29,980 nucleotides of DNA from Bacteroidota bacterium (lineage in GTDB: Bacteria > Bacteroidota > Bacteroidia > Chitinophagales > UBA2359): NCBI GenBank assembly GCA_020631675.1, contig JAHDGT010000003.1, forward strand, positions 1-29,980. The letters run 5' to 3'. The notes under the pieces were generated by a model. It was not told where the DNA came from. It saw only the letters and a list, made by a program, of their open reading frames with translations, and made no database searches. The stretch's first letter is position 1; each line of letters begins with the position of its first letter. Shown in pieces: positions 15,266 through 23,092 of the stretch. The position numbers and the translations under genes were made by a program.

Positions 15266-15736
15266 TCAAAAATAAGAGGAATCATTGATTTCTTGTACCC
15301 TTTGAAGTACTACTTCTACCCATTCGTTGGTAGATAATGTAGTAGGCAGGTGGAGGCATTGGAAACCCAGTTGTTCTCCTTCTTGCACCACCCCAAGAGA
15401 ATCATCAATGTGTAGGTCGATGCCGAAAAGCTTTGGGTTTTTGGAACCGCTGGAATGGTGTTTGAGCAGCATCTTCTGACTAATGGCACCATTGATGTAG
15501 CCATCTGGACGGATCCCGTGGTACAGAAAAGTGCGCTTCATTTTTGATATAGGGCGGTAGGAGCTGGTGTAGATCCAGCATTCGTGCCCTTGGTGTTGGA
15601 GTTGCTGGAAAAGGTCCGTGCTGTTCTTGCGTACCGCTTCGACACCGAGCCACTTCGCCATTAGATGGACCTTCTCGGTTTCAAATTCATTGAAATAAGG
15701 AATGAGCGTATTGTCGATGTCGAAGCTGATGCGCAT
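15266..15736 (-). CDS. HAD-superfamily hydrolase-like protein
   Basis: A small (156-residue) HAD-fold protein, probably a phosphatase. Motif I is at the very N-terminus: FDIDNTLI, with Asp6 as nucleophile and Asp8 as acid/base. Motif II is in IYTSSYRP (Thr/Ser around residue 57), a Lys lies in the SKMKRTFLYHG region, and motif IV is LHIDDSLGVVQEGEQLGF with two adjacent Asp. The cap is minimal, as in the short cap-less (C0) HAD group. It is 10 bp downstream of the HEAT-like gene, so the two are cotranscribed. Substrate unknown; some relatives act on nucleotides or polynucleotide ends, but nothing here decides it. Confidence 0.8.
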   Translation of the reverse strand: MRISFDIDNTLIPYFNEFETEKVHLMAKWLGVEAVRKNSTDLFQQLQHQGHECWIYTSSYRPISKMKRTFLYHGIRPDGYINGAISQKMLLKHHSSGSKNPKLFGIDLHIDDSLGVVQEGEQLGFQCLHLPTTLSTNEWVEVVLQRVQEINDSSYF

Positions 15737-15746
15737 GAAGTTACAG

Positions 15747-16199
15747 TTATAGGTACTTACCCTTGCGAATGACCTTCTTGGCTTCTGCCAAGTGTGGCAT
15801 GATCTGTCGATTCAGGCGTACGCCCGCAAAAGTGAATTTGACCTGCTTATCGCCTTTAAGCTGACGATCGAAGCGATCGAAAAGTAGTTGCTCTACTTTA
15901 TCAATTCTGAGTTTGTACTTATTATCAGGGTCAAGTGTCTTCGCGGTATGTAATGCCAGCTTAGACAGGGCGGGATTGTCGTAAACGGCAATATGCAGTA
16001 GGTCGGGTATGCATGTAGGATCAGCTGATTCAGCCAAGAGTTGCAAGGCATGGAATCTTTGTTCGGTGCTACCGTACTTGGCAACAAAGCTTAAAAGGCG
16101 AAGTTGCTTGTTGGCGAACGGCTGTTGCAACAAGGCATTGGGAATGGGCAGCTTGGTGTATTGATACAGTTGCTGCAAAAGATGCTCTACATCTAACAT
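15747..16199 (-). CDS. Small HEAT-repeat-like protein
   Basis: The 150 residues form consecutive amphipathic helix pairs of the kind seen in HEAT/Armadillo repeats (QLRLLSFVAKYGSTEQRFHA, LLHIAVYDNPALSKLALHTA), ending in a basic tail (EAKKVIRKGKYL). Likely a cytoplasmic protein-protein interaction module. It begins at the ATG at 16199, about 100 bp from the divergent AraC regulator, and is followed after 10 bp by the HAD-like gene. Specific function not recognised. Confidence 0.7.
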   Translation of the reverse strand: MLDVEHLLQQLYQYTKLPIPNALLQQPFANKQLRLLSFVAKYGSTEQRFHALQLLAESADPTCIPDLLHIAVYDNPALSKLALHTAKTLDPDNKYKLRIDKVEQLLFDRFDRQLKGDKQVKFTFAGVRLNRQIMPHLAEAKKVIRKGKYL

Positions 16200-16300
16200 G
16201 ATGAAGAAAATTTAAATAATGAGCGGGATGAATACAACTGCTCGGGAGCTGTTAAAAGTTCCCACGCTGTGCGGCTTTTTTTGTAGATTGGCAGTTGATT

Positions 16301-17167
16301 ATGAAAGATCAGGCGATACATATACCTTTTAAAAACGCTCACCATCCAGATTCAAAATTTGATCTTATACGGATCGAAGAACTATTGAATAGAAAAGCGA
16401 TCTGGCATGACATTTACGATTTCCACTTGGTGGAATTTTATAACATTTTCTTTGTTGAAGAAGGCTCAGGGCAGCATACCATTGATTTTACCGACTATGA
16501 CTGTAAACCCGGTACGGTGCTGACGATCAGAAAAGATCAGTTGCAGAAATTTCTACGATCTGATATGAAGGGGAGTATGTTGCTTTTTACGGATGAGTTC
16601 GTTGAAAACTATTTGGAAAAGCAGGAGACCCTGAAAACCCTACAGCTTTTCAATGAATTACTAGGGCATCCAATTATACAGTTAGAAGGGGAGGAGCTAG
16701 AAGAAATTACGGATATAATAAAGCGAATCCGAAAGGAGTATATGAGTATGGATCAGCAGTATTCTAGCTCGATCATCAGAAGTGAGCTTCATATACTCAT
16801 CACGAAATTATATCGACTCAAATCAAGTAGGAAAAACATCATTTTTGATAAGCAATATCTGAATGAGTTCATCACCTTTCAAAATCTGTTAGAGCAAAAG
16901 GTCACCCATACCAATCGCGTACAAGATTATGCGCAGATGATGGGGGTGAGTACAAAAACGTTGACCAAAATTTCGAAAAGCATCATTAATAAGACGGCTA
17001 AAGAATTTATTGATGAGATCTATATTAAACAGATCAAGCGATTGCTGCTCAATACGAGCCACAGTATAAAAGAGATCGCCTATATGACCGGCTTTGAAGA
17101 ACCGAGCAATTTTTACAAATATTTTAAACGGCATACTGCCACTACGCCTGAGCAATTTCGCACCTAA
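16301..17167 (+). CDS. AraC-family transcriptional regulator
   Basis: A DNA-binding regulator of 288 residues. The N-terminal half is a cupin-like sensor (YNIFFVEEGSGQHTIDFTDY, then CKPGTVLTIRKDQLQKF). The C-terminal third carries the two helix-turn-helix motifs of AraC proteins: VQDYAQMMGVSTKTLTKISK, then IKEIAYMTGFEEPSNFYKYFKRHTATTPEQFR, the second being the canonical AraC signature. The reading frame is open from a TTG at 16295, but the ATG at 16301 is the natural start. It is divergent from the HEAT/HAD genes, which makes them candidate targets, although no operator was identified in the 100-bp spacer. Effector unknown. Confidence 0.92.
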   Translation: MKDQAIHIPFKNAHHPDSKFDLIRIEELLNRKAIWHDIYDFHLVEFYNIFFVEEGSGQHTIDFTDYDCKPGTVLTIRKDQLQKFLRSDMKGSMLLFTDEFVENYLEKQETLKTLQLFNELLGHPIIQLEGEELEEITDIIKRIRKEYMSMDQQYSSSIIRSELHILITKLYRLKSSRKNIIFDKQYLNEFITFQNLLEQKVTHTNRVQDYAQMMGVSTKTLTKISKSIINKTAKEFIDEIYIKQIKRLLLNTSHSIKEIAYMTGFEEPSNFYKYFKRHTATTPEQFRT

Positions 17168-17438
17168 AAAAGCCTGCTTCCCATTTTTACAGTCATTCGG
17201 CGTATTTGTATAATTATCGGCTGCTAAATCGACTTCATCTTTGTGTCATCTTAAAACATAGTAACTATATAGGTTAGGGCTTTTGAGATGAAAAATCAAA
17301 CTTTTTGTTCTTAGAAGAAGCTCTTCTTAAAAGGAATCGCACCGCGCTTGCTTGAAAGAAAGCTGAAGTATAAGGGCAAAAAGATATTTTTCAGCCAAAA
17401 TTGCCTGACCTAAACAGTTACAACATAAAGAATTATCA
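17168..17438. other. 271-bp spacer after the AraC gene
   Basis: No gene or RNA recognised. It contains a short hairpin AAGAAG/CTTCTT with a 2-nt loop near 17312-17327 and is A/T rich. It presumably holds the promoter of the lipoprotein gene at 17439, but no full TAnnTTTG box was found. Confidence 0.4.
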
Positions 17439-17966
17439 ATGAAGTTTTTCCAATTAAGCTTTGTAGCTGCATCCGTTTTTATGATGCTCACTATGGTGTC
17501 TTGTGATAAAGACAGCCGATACCCTATTATTCCTGATTCTTCGGTAACGATCGCGAATACTATTCAGTCTGACGCTTTGACAGGAGGGGTGGAGACGCCT
17601 ATCGAGGCTGTTTTCGGCGTAGATGAGAACTCCCTACAAGCTACAGCAAGCATCTCTGAAGATGTGGAGTTTCCTGCTTACTTATTAGGACTGTATGATG
17701 TTGATATGGACAGAAGACGTATCTCTTTTGAGTTAGTCGCTGCTGCGGATGATCCTACTTACAGTGATTTTTTCAGAACCTTGGAAGCCGGTACAACAGA
17801 TCGCTATTATCTGACTTTTGCCGATGGGCATAATGTAGATTCTTTTGAAAGTGATAACAGCTCTGTCAATTTGAGAATCGATTCTGAAAACGTATTAGTG
17901 GTTGAAATCGGTGAAGGTTTCAATTTTAATCCGGGTTCTTCGTTTACGATCGACTTAGAAAAATAG
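17439..17966 (+). CDS. Hypothetical lipoprotein, 175 residues
   Basis: The N-terminus MKFFQLSFVAASVFMMLTMVSC is a lipoprotein signal with Cys22 as the lipidation site (MVSC), followed by DKDSRY. The mature part is acidic and rich in beta-prone stretches (SSVTIANTIQSD, RRRISFELVAAADDP, YYLTFADGHNVD, VLVVEIGEGFNFNPGSSFTIDL), suggesting a small beta-sandwich. No enzyme motif. Likely exposed at the outer membrane or in the periplasm. It precedes the split SnoaL lipoprotein by 21 bp and may be cotranscribed with it. Function unknown. Confidence 0.75.
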   Translation: MKFFQLSFVAASVFMMLTMVSCDKDSRYPIIPDSSVTIANTIQSDALTGGVETPIEAVFGVDENSLQATASISEDVEFPAYLLGLYDVDMDRRRISFELVAAADDPTYSDFFRTLEAGTTDRYYLTFADGHNVDSFESDNSSVNLRIDSENVLVVEIGEGFNFNPGSSFTIDLEK

Positions 17967-17987
17967 TTGTAATAAATACCTTATATC

Positions 17988-18056
17988 ATGAGGCTATCTC
18001 TGTTCATTAGTTTGATCGCTACGCTAGTGTGTTTAGCCAGCTGTAAATCGAACTAA
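17988..18056 (+). pseudogene. Lipoprotein leader cut from the SnoaL-like gene by an in-frame TAA
   Basis: The ATG at 17988 starts a 22-codon frame MRLSLFISLIATLVCLASCK that is a textbook lipoprotein signal (lipobox LASC, Cys19), followed by SN and TAA at 18054-18056. The same frame then continues without another stop through a Thr/Gln/Ser-rich linker of 24 codons into the ATG at 18129 of the SnoaL-like gene. It therefore looks like the original N-terminus of that protein, detached by one nonsense change. A genuine 22-residue lipopeptide or a sequencing error is the alternative. Confidence 0.6.
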
Positions 18057-18128
18057 CAGTCGCAAACGACAACAACTAATAGTAAAACCACAACCACAAC
18101 CATAACTCAAACAAAAACTTCTTCAACT

Positions 18129-18896
18129 ATGAGTTTATCTAATAAAGACAAAGTAGTAGCACTACTGAACAGCTTCAACACAGGTGATAAAACACCTATT
18201 TCTTACATCAATCCGAATAAATACATCCAACACAACTTAGCGGTAGGTGATGGTTTGGCAGGATTCGGTGAGGTAATGAAGAACGCGCCAGAAGGTGGTT
18301 TCAAAGCCAATGTGGTACGTGCCTTTGAAGATGGCGATTTTGTATTCACACATACCATTTACGATTTCTTTGGTCCTAAGGTGGCATTCGATATTTTCCG
18401 CTTTGAAGACGGCTTGATCGTTGAGCATTGGGACAATATGATCGAGGTACAGCCTGCGAACCCAAGCGGTAGAACACAAACTGATGGTACTACTGAGATC
18501 CTTGATCAAGACGAGACTGAAGCCAATAAAACTACGATCAAGAAGTTCTTGAACGAGGTGTTGATCAATCATGATAATGATAAGGTGCCTGTATACATCA
18601 ACCCTACTAAATACTTACAGCATAACCCTGCTGTCGCGGATGGTTTAGAAGGTTTTGGTGCGGCTATGCAGTACTTCGCGGAGAACGGTTTGGTAATGGA
18701 GTACGAGAAAGTACATATGGTATTAGGTGAGGGCAACTTCGTGCTTAGCGTAAGCGAAGGTAAATTCGGTAAAGGCGATCACACGTCTTTCTATGACCTA
18801 TTCCGCTTAGAGAACGGTCAGATCGTTGAGCACTGGGATGTGATCGAGACCATCATGCCAGCGGATCAGCACAAAAATAACAACGGTAAGTTCTGA
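18129..18896 (+). CDS. Tandem SnoaL-like (NTF2-fold) protein
   Basis: The 255-residue protein consists of two homologous halves. Residues about 1-108 and 135-246 share YINP.KY.QHN.AV.DGL.GFG, a DGDFVF/GEGNFVL strand and an F.LFRFEDGLIVEHWD-type C-terminal strand. This is the SnoaL-like polyketide-cyclase/NTF2 cone fold (COG4922 type), often of unknown function and sometimes a small-molecule isomerase or binding protein. The halves are joined by an acidic linker (TEILDQDETEANK). Upstream and in frame lies a lipoprotein signal separated by a TAA (17988-18056), so the ancestral product was probably a membrane-anchored lipoprotein and the present one, if translated from 18129, is cytoplasmic. A strong terminator follows 80 bp after the stop. 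Confidence 0.82.
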   Translation: MSLSNKDKVVALLNSFNTGDKTPISYINPNKYIQHNLAVGDGLAGFGEVMKNAPEGGFKANVVRAFEDGDFVFTHTIYDFFGPKVAFDIFRFEDGLIVEHWDNMIEVQPANPSGRTQTDGTTEILDQDETEANKTTIKKFLNEVLINHDNDKVPVYINPTKYLQHNPAVADGLEGFGAAMQYFAENGLVMEYEKVHMVLGEGNFVLSVSEGKFGKGDHTSFYDLFRLENGQIVEHWDVIETIMPADQHKNNNGKF

Positions 18897-18975
18897 TCTA
18901 ACAGCATATAAACAGGGCTTTAACCGCCCACATAAAGCTGAACACACTAGTACTAGAAGTTGAAGAACTATTAGC

Positions 18976-19010
18976 AAAGGCTACCCTTTTTGGGTAGCCT
19001 TTTTTATTTT
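18976..19010 (+). terminator. Rho-independent terminator after the SnoaL-like gene
   Basis: AAAGGCTACCC (18976-18986) pairs perfectly with 18992-19002 across a 5-T loop and runs into a T-rich tail. It ends the 17439-18896 unit; the next gene begins only 15 bp past the tail start. Confidence 0.9.
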
Positions 19011-19016
19011 GTGTAC

Positions 19017-19535
19017 ATGATCGACTTTACACAAATCGACTACCTTAAAAACGGGAATGCTCGCCAGCAAGCAGCATATAAAGCCATACAAGAATCGAAA
19101 GTAATTGAGAAACTTAAAGCTTATGCTCCGATTTTGACAGGCACTATACCCATTGAAATTGACCTGCCGGACAGTGACCTGGATATCATTTGTCATTGTG
19201 AGGATCATGCTGTTTTCAGATCAGATGTCATTCGTGCATTTGGTCATCACCAAGATTTTAAATTATCAAAGGCGGTATATCAAGGTATGGAATCTACGAT
19301 AGCTGCTTTTTACTTCAATGGTTTTGAATTCGAGCTTTTCGCACAAAATATACCGACACAAGAACAAAGAGCCTATCAGCATATGTTGGTTGAATATAGA
19401 TTGCTTCAAGAACATGGACCCGCGTTCAAACAACAGATCATAGCACTGAAACAAAGTGGGATGAAGACGGAGCCAGCTTTTGCCAAATTATTGGGTTTGG
19501 AAGGAAATCCATACTTAGCCTTATTAGATTTATAG
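19017..19535 (+). CDS. DUF4269 protein, nucleotidyltransferase-like
   Basis: A 172-residue protein matching the DUF4269 pattern: IDYLKNGNARQQAAYKAI, then LTGTIPIEIDLPDSDLDIIC (GT at 42-43, acidic residues Asp52, Asp54, Asp56), then FYFNGFEFELFAQNIPTQEQ and the AFAKLLGLEGNPY end. The G[TS]-x(n)-DxDxD arrangement resembles the metal-binding core of polymerase-beta nucleotidyltransferases, so it may be a distant member; that is inference. The frame is open from a TTG inside the preceding terminator, so the ATG at 19017 is the real start. Probably a single-gene unit. Function unknown. Confidence 0.85.
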   Translation: MIDFTQIDYLKNGNARQQAAYKAIQESKVIEKLKAYAPILTGTIPIEIDLPDSDLDIICHCEDHAVFRSDVIRAFGHHQDFKLSKAVYQGMESTIAAFYFNGFEFELFAQNIPTQEQRAYQHMLVEYRLLQEHGPAFKQQIIALKQSGMKTEPAFAKLLGLEGNPYLALLDL

Positions 19536-19581
19536 GATAGAGTACATATATTTGTTGATTACTAGCCTGATTAATCATTCT

Positions 19582-20436
19582 ATGAAATACCATACTTTGA
19601 AGTACTTACTGATCGCTATTTTGTTCTGTTGCGCACAGACATTGACTTACGCCCAATATGAATTCCTCAAGCTTCAAGAAGGAGTGAGGTATATTAAGCA
19701 GACTGAGCACAGTGGTAAAGAAGGAGCCGTTAGTGCCAAGCCTAAATCAGAAAAATATTACGATGAACAAGGCAGACTGACTCGCTTACAATACAGAGCG
19801 GATAACTATTCCACTTACACTTACCCGGATGAACAGACGGTTGTTGAGGATAATGTCATGAATAATTACACAACGACCTATACTATTTCTAAAAACAATC
19901 AACGCACGGAAATTCGTCTGAAAAGAACACCTAGAGCGGAAGGTGAAACGGTATTCGTCAACTCACCTCCGGAGCCGATGATCTCGACGGTGACGGTTGA
20001 TTGTGATAGCTTATTTCAGGATATTCCCCGTTCAAAACCAGCAAAAGAAGGGCTAGATCATATCCTGATCATTGATGAATTTGAAGATGGTTCTCGCCAG
20101 CTTTTAGCTTATTTCAAGCATATGAGATATGGTACGATGATTTTAAACCGTATCACTACTTATACACCACTTGAAAATAATGAAGGGCTATCCGTGAAAA
20201 GAAGCTATTACGCTAAACGTAAGAATGCTTATTTAACTCGTCAACTTATTGAAAACGAATATGGGCATCGCGTTCAATCCTTAAAAGATTACCCATTTTA
20301 CAGACCAACAGGGGAGGAACTCGCACCGAGATATGAATATGAATTAGACGAAAAAGGCAATTGGATCAAACAGACCAATGTAAAGATGGAAGAAGGGAAA
20401 GTTTGGTATATGGAGCAACAGATTCAGTATTATTGA
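19582..20436 (+). CDS. Secreted protein with YD-repeat-like segments
   Basis: Starts with a signal peptide (MKYHTLKYLLIAILFCCAQTLTYA) likely cleaved before QYEF, giving an exported protein of about 260 residues. The body contains segments of the YD/Rhs-like kind: SEKYYDEQGRLTRLQYRADN and, near the end, RYEYELDEKGNWIKQTN. Such short repeats are common in Bacteroidota secreted proteins of unknown role. The frame is open from a TTG at 19552, but the ATG at 19582 begins the signal peptide. There is no catalytic motif. Directly downstream lies a degenerate hydrolase remnant. Confidence 0.7.
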   Translation: MKYHTLKYLLIAILFCCAQTLTYAQYEFLKLQEGVRYIKQTEHSGKEGAVSAKPKSEKYYDEQGRLTRLQYRADNYSTYTYPDEQTVVEDNVMNNYTTTYTISKNNQRTEIRLKRTPRAEGETVFVNSPPEPMISTVTVDCDSLFQDIPRSKPAKEGLDHILIIDEFEDGSRQLLAYFKHMRYGTMILNRITTYTPLENNEGLSVKRSYYAKRKNAYLTRQLIENEYGHRVQSLKDYPFYRPTGEELAPRYEYELDEKGNWIKQTNVKMEEGKVWYMEQQIQYY

Positions 20437-20459
20437 TTACTGTAAAACTGAATTCATGC

Positions 20460-20558
20460 GTGAAGAACAAGCATGCTATTTTAATCGCTTGCGCATTGGG
20501 TATTACTCAAAAGTACTACTCTAATCTAGCAGGATTTCTTGCAGCGCAAGGAGTTTGA
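20460..20558 (+). pseudogene. Remnant of an alpha/beta hydrolase (COG4757-like)
   Basis: The 32 codons before the stop at 20556-20558 read VKNKHAILIACALG, ITQKYYSNLAGFLAAQGV. This strongly resembles the start of the hydrolase core in COG4757-type proteins, where a strand (..ILIA.A.G) is followed by Q.(F/Y)Y...A..LA.QG and then a FDYRG-type strand. That continuation is missing in all three forward frames after the stop, and no N-terminal part precedes it, because the secreted protein ends at 20436. The segment is thus a fragment bounded on both sides. Identification is from memory of the family and needs a profile search. Confidence 0.5.
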
Positions 20559-20901
20559 TGAGCATATAGCAAAATCACCCTATCAATGTGTATAGAGCTA
20601 CTTATAATGTGCTCAAGTAATTTGTTTCTTTAAGATTATTCATAAGACAGTCCCTTGTGTGTTTTTATTTATAAGAATTGTTTCCCTAACTTCGCACAAT
20701 CAGGTCTCCCGCCCCATTCGAGTAAACAGAAATTGTGCTTGGAGTAATATTTTCACTGGTTGATATTCTAATCAACTAAAATAGCTTATACAACAAGCTA
20801 TACTCTATTATCACTTATACGATTAACGGGTAGACTTGGTGATTTTATCATCACAATACACTTCGCGCTTTATACGCTTGGTGTACAAAACTACCTATGT
20901 C
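20559..20901. other. Spacer before the DUF2167 gene
   Basis: No gene recognised. A hairpin ATAGCTT/AAGCTAT (20781-20787 with 20795-20801, 7-nt loop) is present. A near-match to the -7 box (TAACTTCG at 20687-20694) lacks a properly spaced TTG. Confidence 0.4.
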
Positions 20902-21834
20902 ATGAGATTAGGAATCTACTTATTCGCGCTGCTTTTGTTAGTTAATACAAACCTTGCATTTGCTGATAAAGCGGAAACAACTACTGCTGAAGAAATTGAT
21001 CTAGCGGCCATGGAACTAGCTTTCAAAGCCTTTGCTGATAGTTTGGAAGCCACTTTTAAATACGAAACAGGTGTTATAGAATTAGGCAACGGTAGAGCAG
21101 AACTAGTGCCACCCGACGGTTTTAAATATTTGAATGCAAAAGATGCTCGTCGTGTGCTTGTTGATATATGGGGTAATCCGCCCTTTGATGATGAAGAAGG
21201 TGTATATGCCTTAGGCATGCTTATGCCGGATGAATTCACGGTCACAGCAGATAAAACCTATGCTATTGAAATGACCTTTCTAGAAGATGGCTACATAAAA
21301 GATGACGATGCGAAAGACATAGACTATGATGATCTACTAAATGAAATGAAAAGTGATGCGAAAGCAGCCAACGAGCAACGCAAAGCAATGGGATACCCAA
21401 CAGTTGAGATGATTGGTTGGGCATCAGCACCTTTTTATGATGAAGTACATAAAAAACTACATTGGGCAAAAGAGCTGAAATTTGAGGGAGAGGAAATGAA
21501 CACCTTGAACTATAACATCAGAATGTTGGGCAGAAAGGGATTTTTACAACTAAATGTGATTGGAGGAATGGATATTCTCCCAGAAGTGAAAGAAAATATC
21601 AATCCGATTTTAAATAGTGTGAATTTTAATGAAGGGCATCAATATGCCGACTTTGACCCTAAACTTGATAAAGTTGCTGCTTATGGTATAGGTGGTTTGA
21701 TCGCCGGTAAAGTACTGGCTAAAACCGGTCTGATCGCTAAAGCGGGTATTCTTCTCGCAAAATTTTGGAAAGTGATCGCTTTGGCCTTCATTGCGTTCGG
21801 TGCGAGTATTAGAAAGCTATTTACAGGAAAATAA
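20902..21834 (+). CDS. DUF2167 membrane-anchored exported protein
   Basis: A 310-residue protein starting with a signal peptide (MRLGIYLFALLLLVNTNLAFA) and ending with hydrophobic segments (GIGGLIAGKVLAKTGLIAKA, FWKVIALAFIAFGASI) and a basic tail. This is the layout of DUF2167 proteins, which face the periplasm and are anchored at the C-terminus. Family features seen are the GNGRAELVPPDGFKYLNA opening, RVLVDIWGNPP, GMLMPDEFTV, DYDDLLNEMKSDAKAAN and GWASAPFYDEVHKKLHWAKEL. The biochemical role of DUF2167 is not established. The frame is open upstream from a TTG (20836); the ATG at 20902 begins the signal peptide. An A/T hairpin overlaps the stop codon. Confidence 0.88.
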   Translation: MRLGIYLFALLLLVNTNLAFADKAETTTAEEIDLAAMELAFKAFADSLEATFKYETGVIELGNGRAELVPPDGFKYLNAKDARRVLVDIWGNPPFDDEEGVYALGMLMPDEFTVTADKTYAIEMTFLEDGYIKDDDAKDIDYDDLLNEMKSDAKAANEQRKAMGYPTVEMIGWASAPFYDEVHKKLHWAKELKFEGEEMNTLNYNIRMLGRKGFLQLNVIGGMDILPEVKENINPILNSVNFNEGHQYADFDPKLDKVAAYGIGGLIAGKVLAKTGLIAKAGILLAKFWKVIALAFIAFGASIRKLFTGK

Positions 21835-21860
21835 ACTTTCAATATTTATTGAAAGTTTTG
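21834..21860 (+). terminator. Possible A/T-rich terminator hairpin after the DUF2167 gene
   Basis: AACTTTCAATA (21834-21844) pairs perfectly with 21847-21857, followed by TTG. The loop is only 2 nt, so the apex must open, and the stem is A/T rich with a short T run. It is therefore a weak terminator or simply a hairpin. Confidence 0.45.
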
Positions 21861-21909
21861 AAACCTAAAGCTATTTTGTGTCGTTATTAAGAAAAAATAG
21901 CTTGCCATC

Positions 21910-22818
21910 ATGGAAAAAGTGCTCATTTTCGGCGGTACCGGTTTTATCGGATTAAGCCTTGCCGATCATCTCCAAAAAAGAGGTTTCTACCCGATCGTCA
22001 TCGGAAGAAATAAGCCCAAAGCGGCTATTGCATTTGAGTTTCAACAGTGGGATGCAGTAAATACTGGCGATTGGGTACAAGCACTCAAAGGTGCAAAAGC
22101 CTTAGTCAATTTAGCGGGTAGAACGGTCGATTGTATAAAGACGCCCGATCATTGTGATGAAATACTTCGCTCAAGAGTTGATGCCACCAAAGCGATCGGC
22201 AAAGCCATGAAAGAGATCGATGATGGACCAAAAATTTGGATCCAAATGTCTACTGCTCATATTTACGGAGACCCGCCAAAACAAGTTTGCACAGAGGCTT
22301 CTACATTTGGCTATGGTTTAGCTCCTACGGTCGGCAAAGCCTGGGAACAAGCATTCAAAGAAGCAAAGCCCGCTTCGGTCAGAGGCGTATGTTTAAGAAC
22401 CAGCTTTGTCATAGGCAAAAATGGAGGTGCCTTACCCGCTTTAAAAAGAATTGTCCGTTTAGGGTTAGGCGGTCGAGCAGGAAACGGTCTGCAAGGTATG
22501 AGCTGGATCCATGAATACGATATGAACGAGATCATCCACCAAGCGATCATTGATCCAAGTTTTGAGGGGGTTTACATCAGCAGTGCTCCTGAGCCCGTTT
22601 CCAATAAGACCTTCATGCGCCTGCTCCGCAAAAAAATGCGCATGCCAATAGGCTTAGCCGCTCCAGCTTTTGCCATTCGTTTGGGTGCCCATTACCTTTT
22701 TAAAACAGACCCTGAATTGGTGTTGTACGGCAGGTACGTCAAACCTGCCCGCCTCCTGAATGATGGCTATGATTTTAAGTACGAAAATCTGGAAACCGCT
22801 TTAAGTGATTTGATTTGA
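21910..22818 (+). CDS. TIGR01777-family NAD(P)-dependent epimerase-like protein
   Basis: An extended short-chain dehydrogenase/epimerase-type protein of 302 residues. The N-terminal nucleotide-binding loop is GGTGFIG (8-14), followed by ALVNLAGRTVDC, ILRSRVDATKAIG, MSTAHIYGD and VCLRTSFVIGKNGGALP, all typical of TIGR01777 (YfcH-like) proteins. The C-terminus (MRLLRKKMRMPIGLAAPAFAIRLG, ELVLYGRYVKPARLL) is the DUF1731 tail. The substrate of the family is unsettled. Cytoplasmic. Its stop is directly followed by repeat copy 3. Confidence 0.92.
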   Translation: MEKVLIFGGTGFIGLSLADHLQKRGFYPIVIGRNKPKAAIAFEFQQWDAVNTGDWVQALKGAKALVNLAGRTVDCIKTPDHCDEILRSRVDATKAIGKAMKEIDDGPKIWIQMSTAHIYGDPPKQVCTEASTFGYGLAPTVGKAWEQAFKEAKPASVRGVCLRTSFVIGKNGGALPALKRIVRLGLGGRAGNGLQGMSWIHEYDMNEIIHQAIIDPSFEGVYISSAPEPVSNKTFMRLLRKKMRMPIGLAAPAFAIRLGAHYLFKTDPELVLYGRYVKPARLLNDGYDFKYENLETALSDLI

Positions 22819-22826
22819 TAAATCAT

Positions 22827-23091
22827 GGCGCATGCCCGCAATAAAAGCCTGCGTTAGCAGGCTGGAAAAATATCGGTATACAGCACGAAAGTCTCTCTAC
22901 TCGAGTCTCATGTCTCAAGTCTAAAAAGCGCAAGCTTTCACTGCGGTCACCGGGCTATCCGTTCTTATTAAGCGCACTGCCTGTCGGTTCGTTGCTGCCT
23001 ATTGCGGTGGCTACCTCTGGGCCGCCCCCGCAATAGGCGCACTCACTCGCCATGCAGCACCCTTAATACCACTCCTATCCCTTGCGCAGCG
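22827..23091 (+). repeat. Structured dispersed element, copy 3
   Basis: Same layout as copy 2: GGCGCATGCCC, first-helix arms (CCGCAATAAAAGCCTGCG and AAGCTTTCACTGCGG, pairing with wobble-compatible changes), heptads at 22891-22925, ACCGGGCTATCC, outer pair TATTAAG/CTTAATA, inner helix GCCTATTGCGG/CCGCAATAGGC (22997-23007 with 23028-23038), the identical hairpin cap TGGCTACCTCTGGGCCGCC, CTCCTATCCC and TTGCGC. The inner helix differs from copy 2 by a complementary pair (A23001/T23034 for G/C). The 3' border abuts the ATG of a truncated gene remnant (23093). Confidence 0.9.
22891..22925. repeat. Five tandem heptads in repeat copy 3
   Basis: Units of 7 bp, mostly GTCTCNN with the second unit TACTCGA and a decayed last unit; same position and number as in copies 2 and 4. 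Confidence 0.75.
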
Positions 23092-23092
23092 C

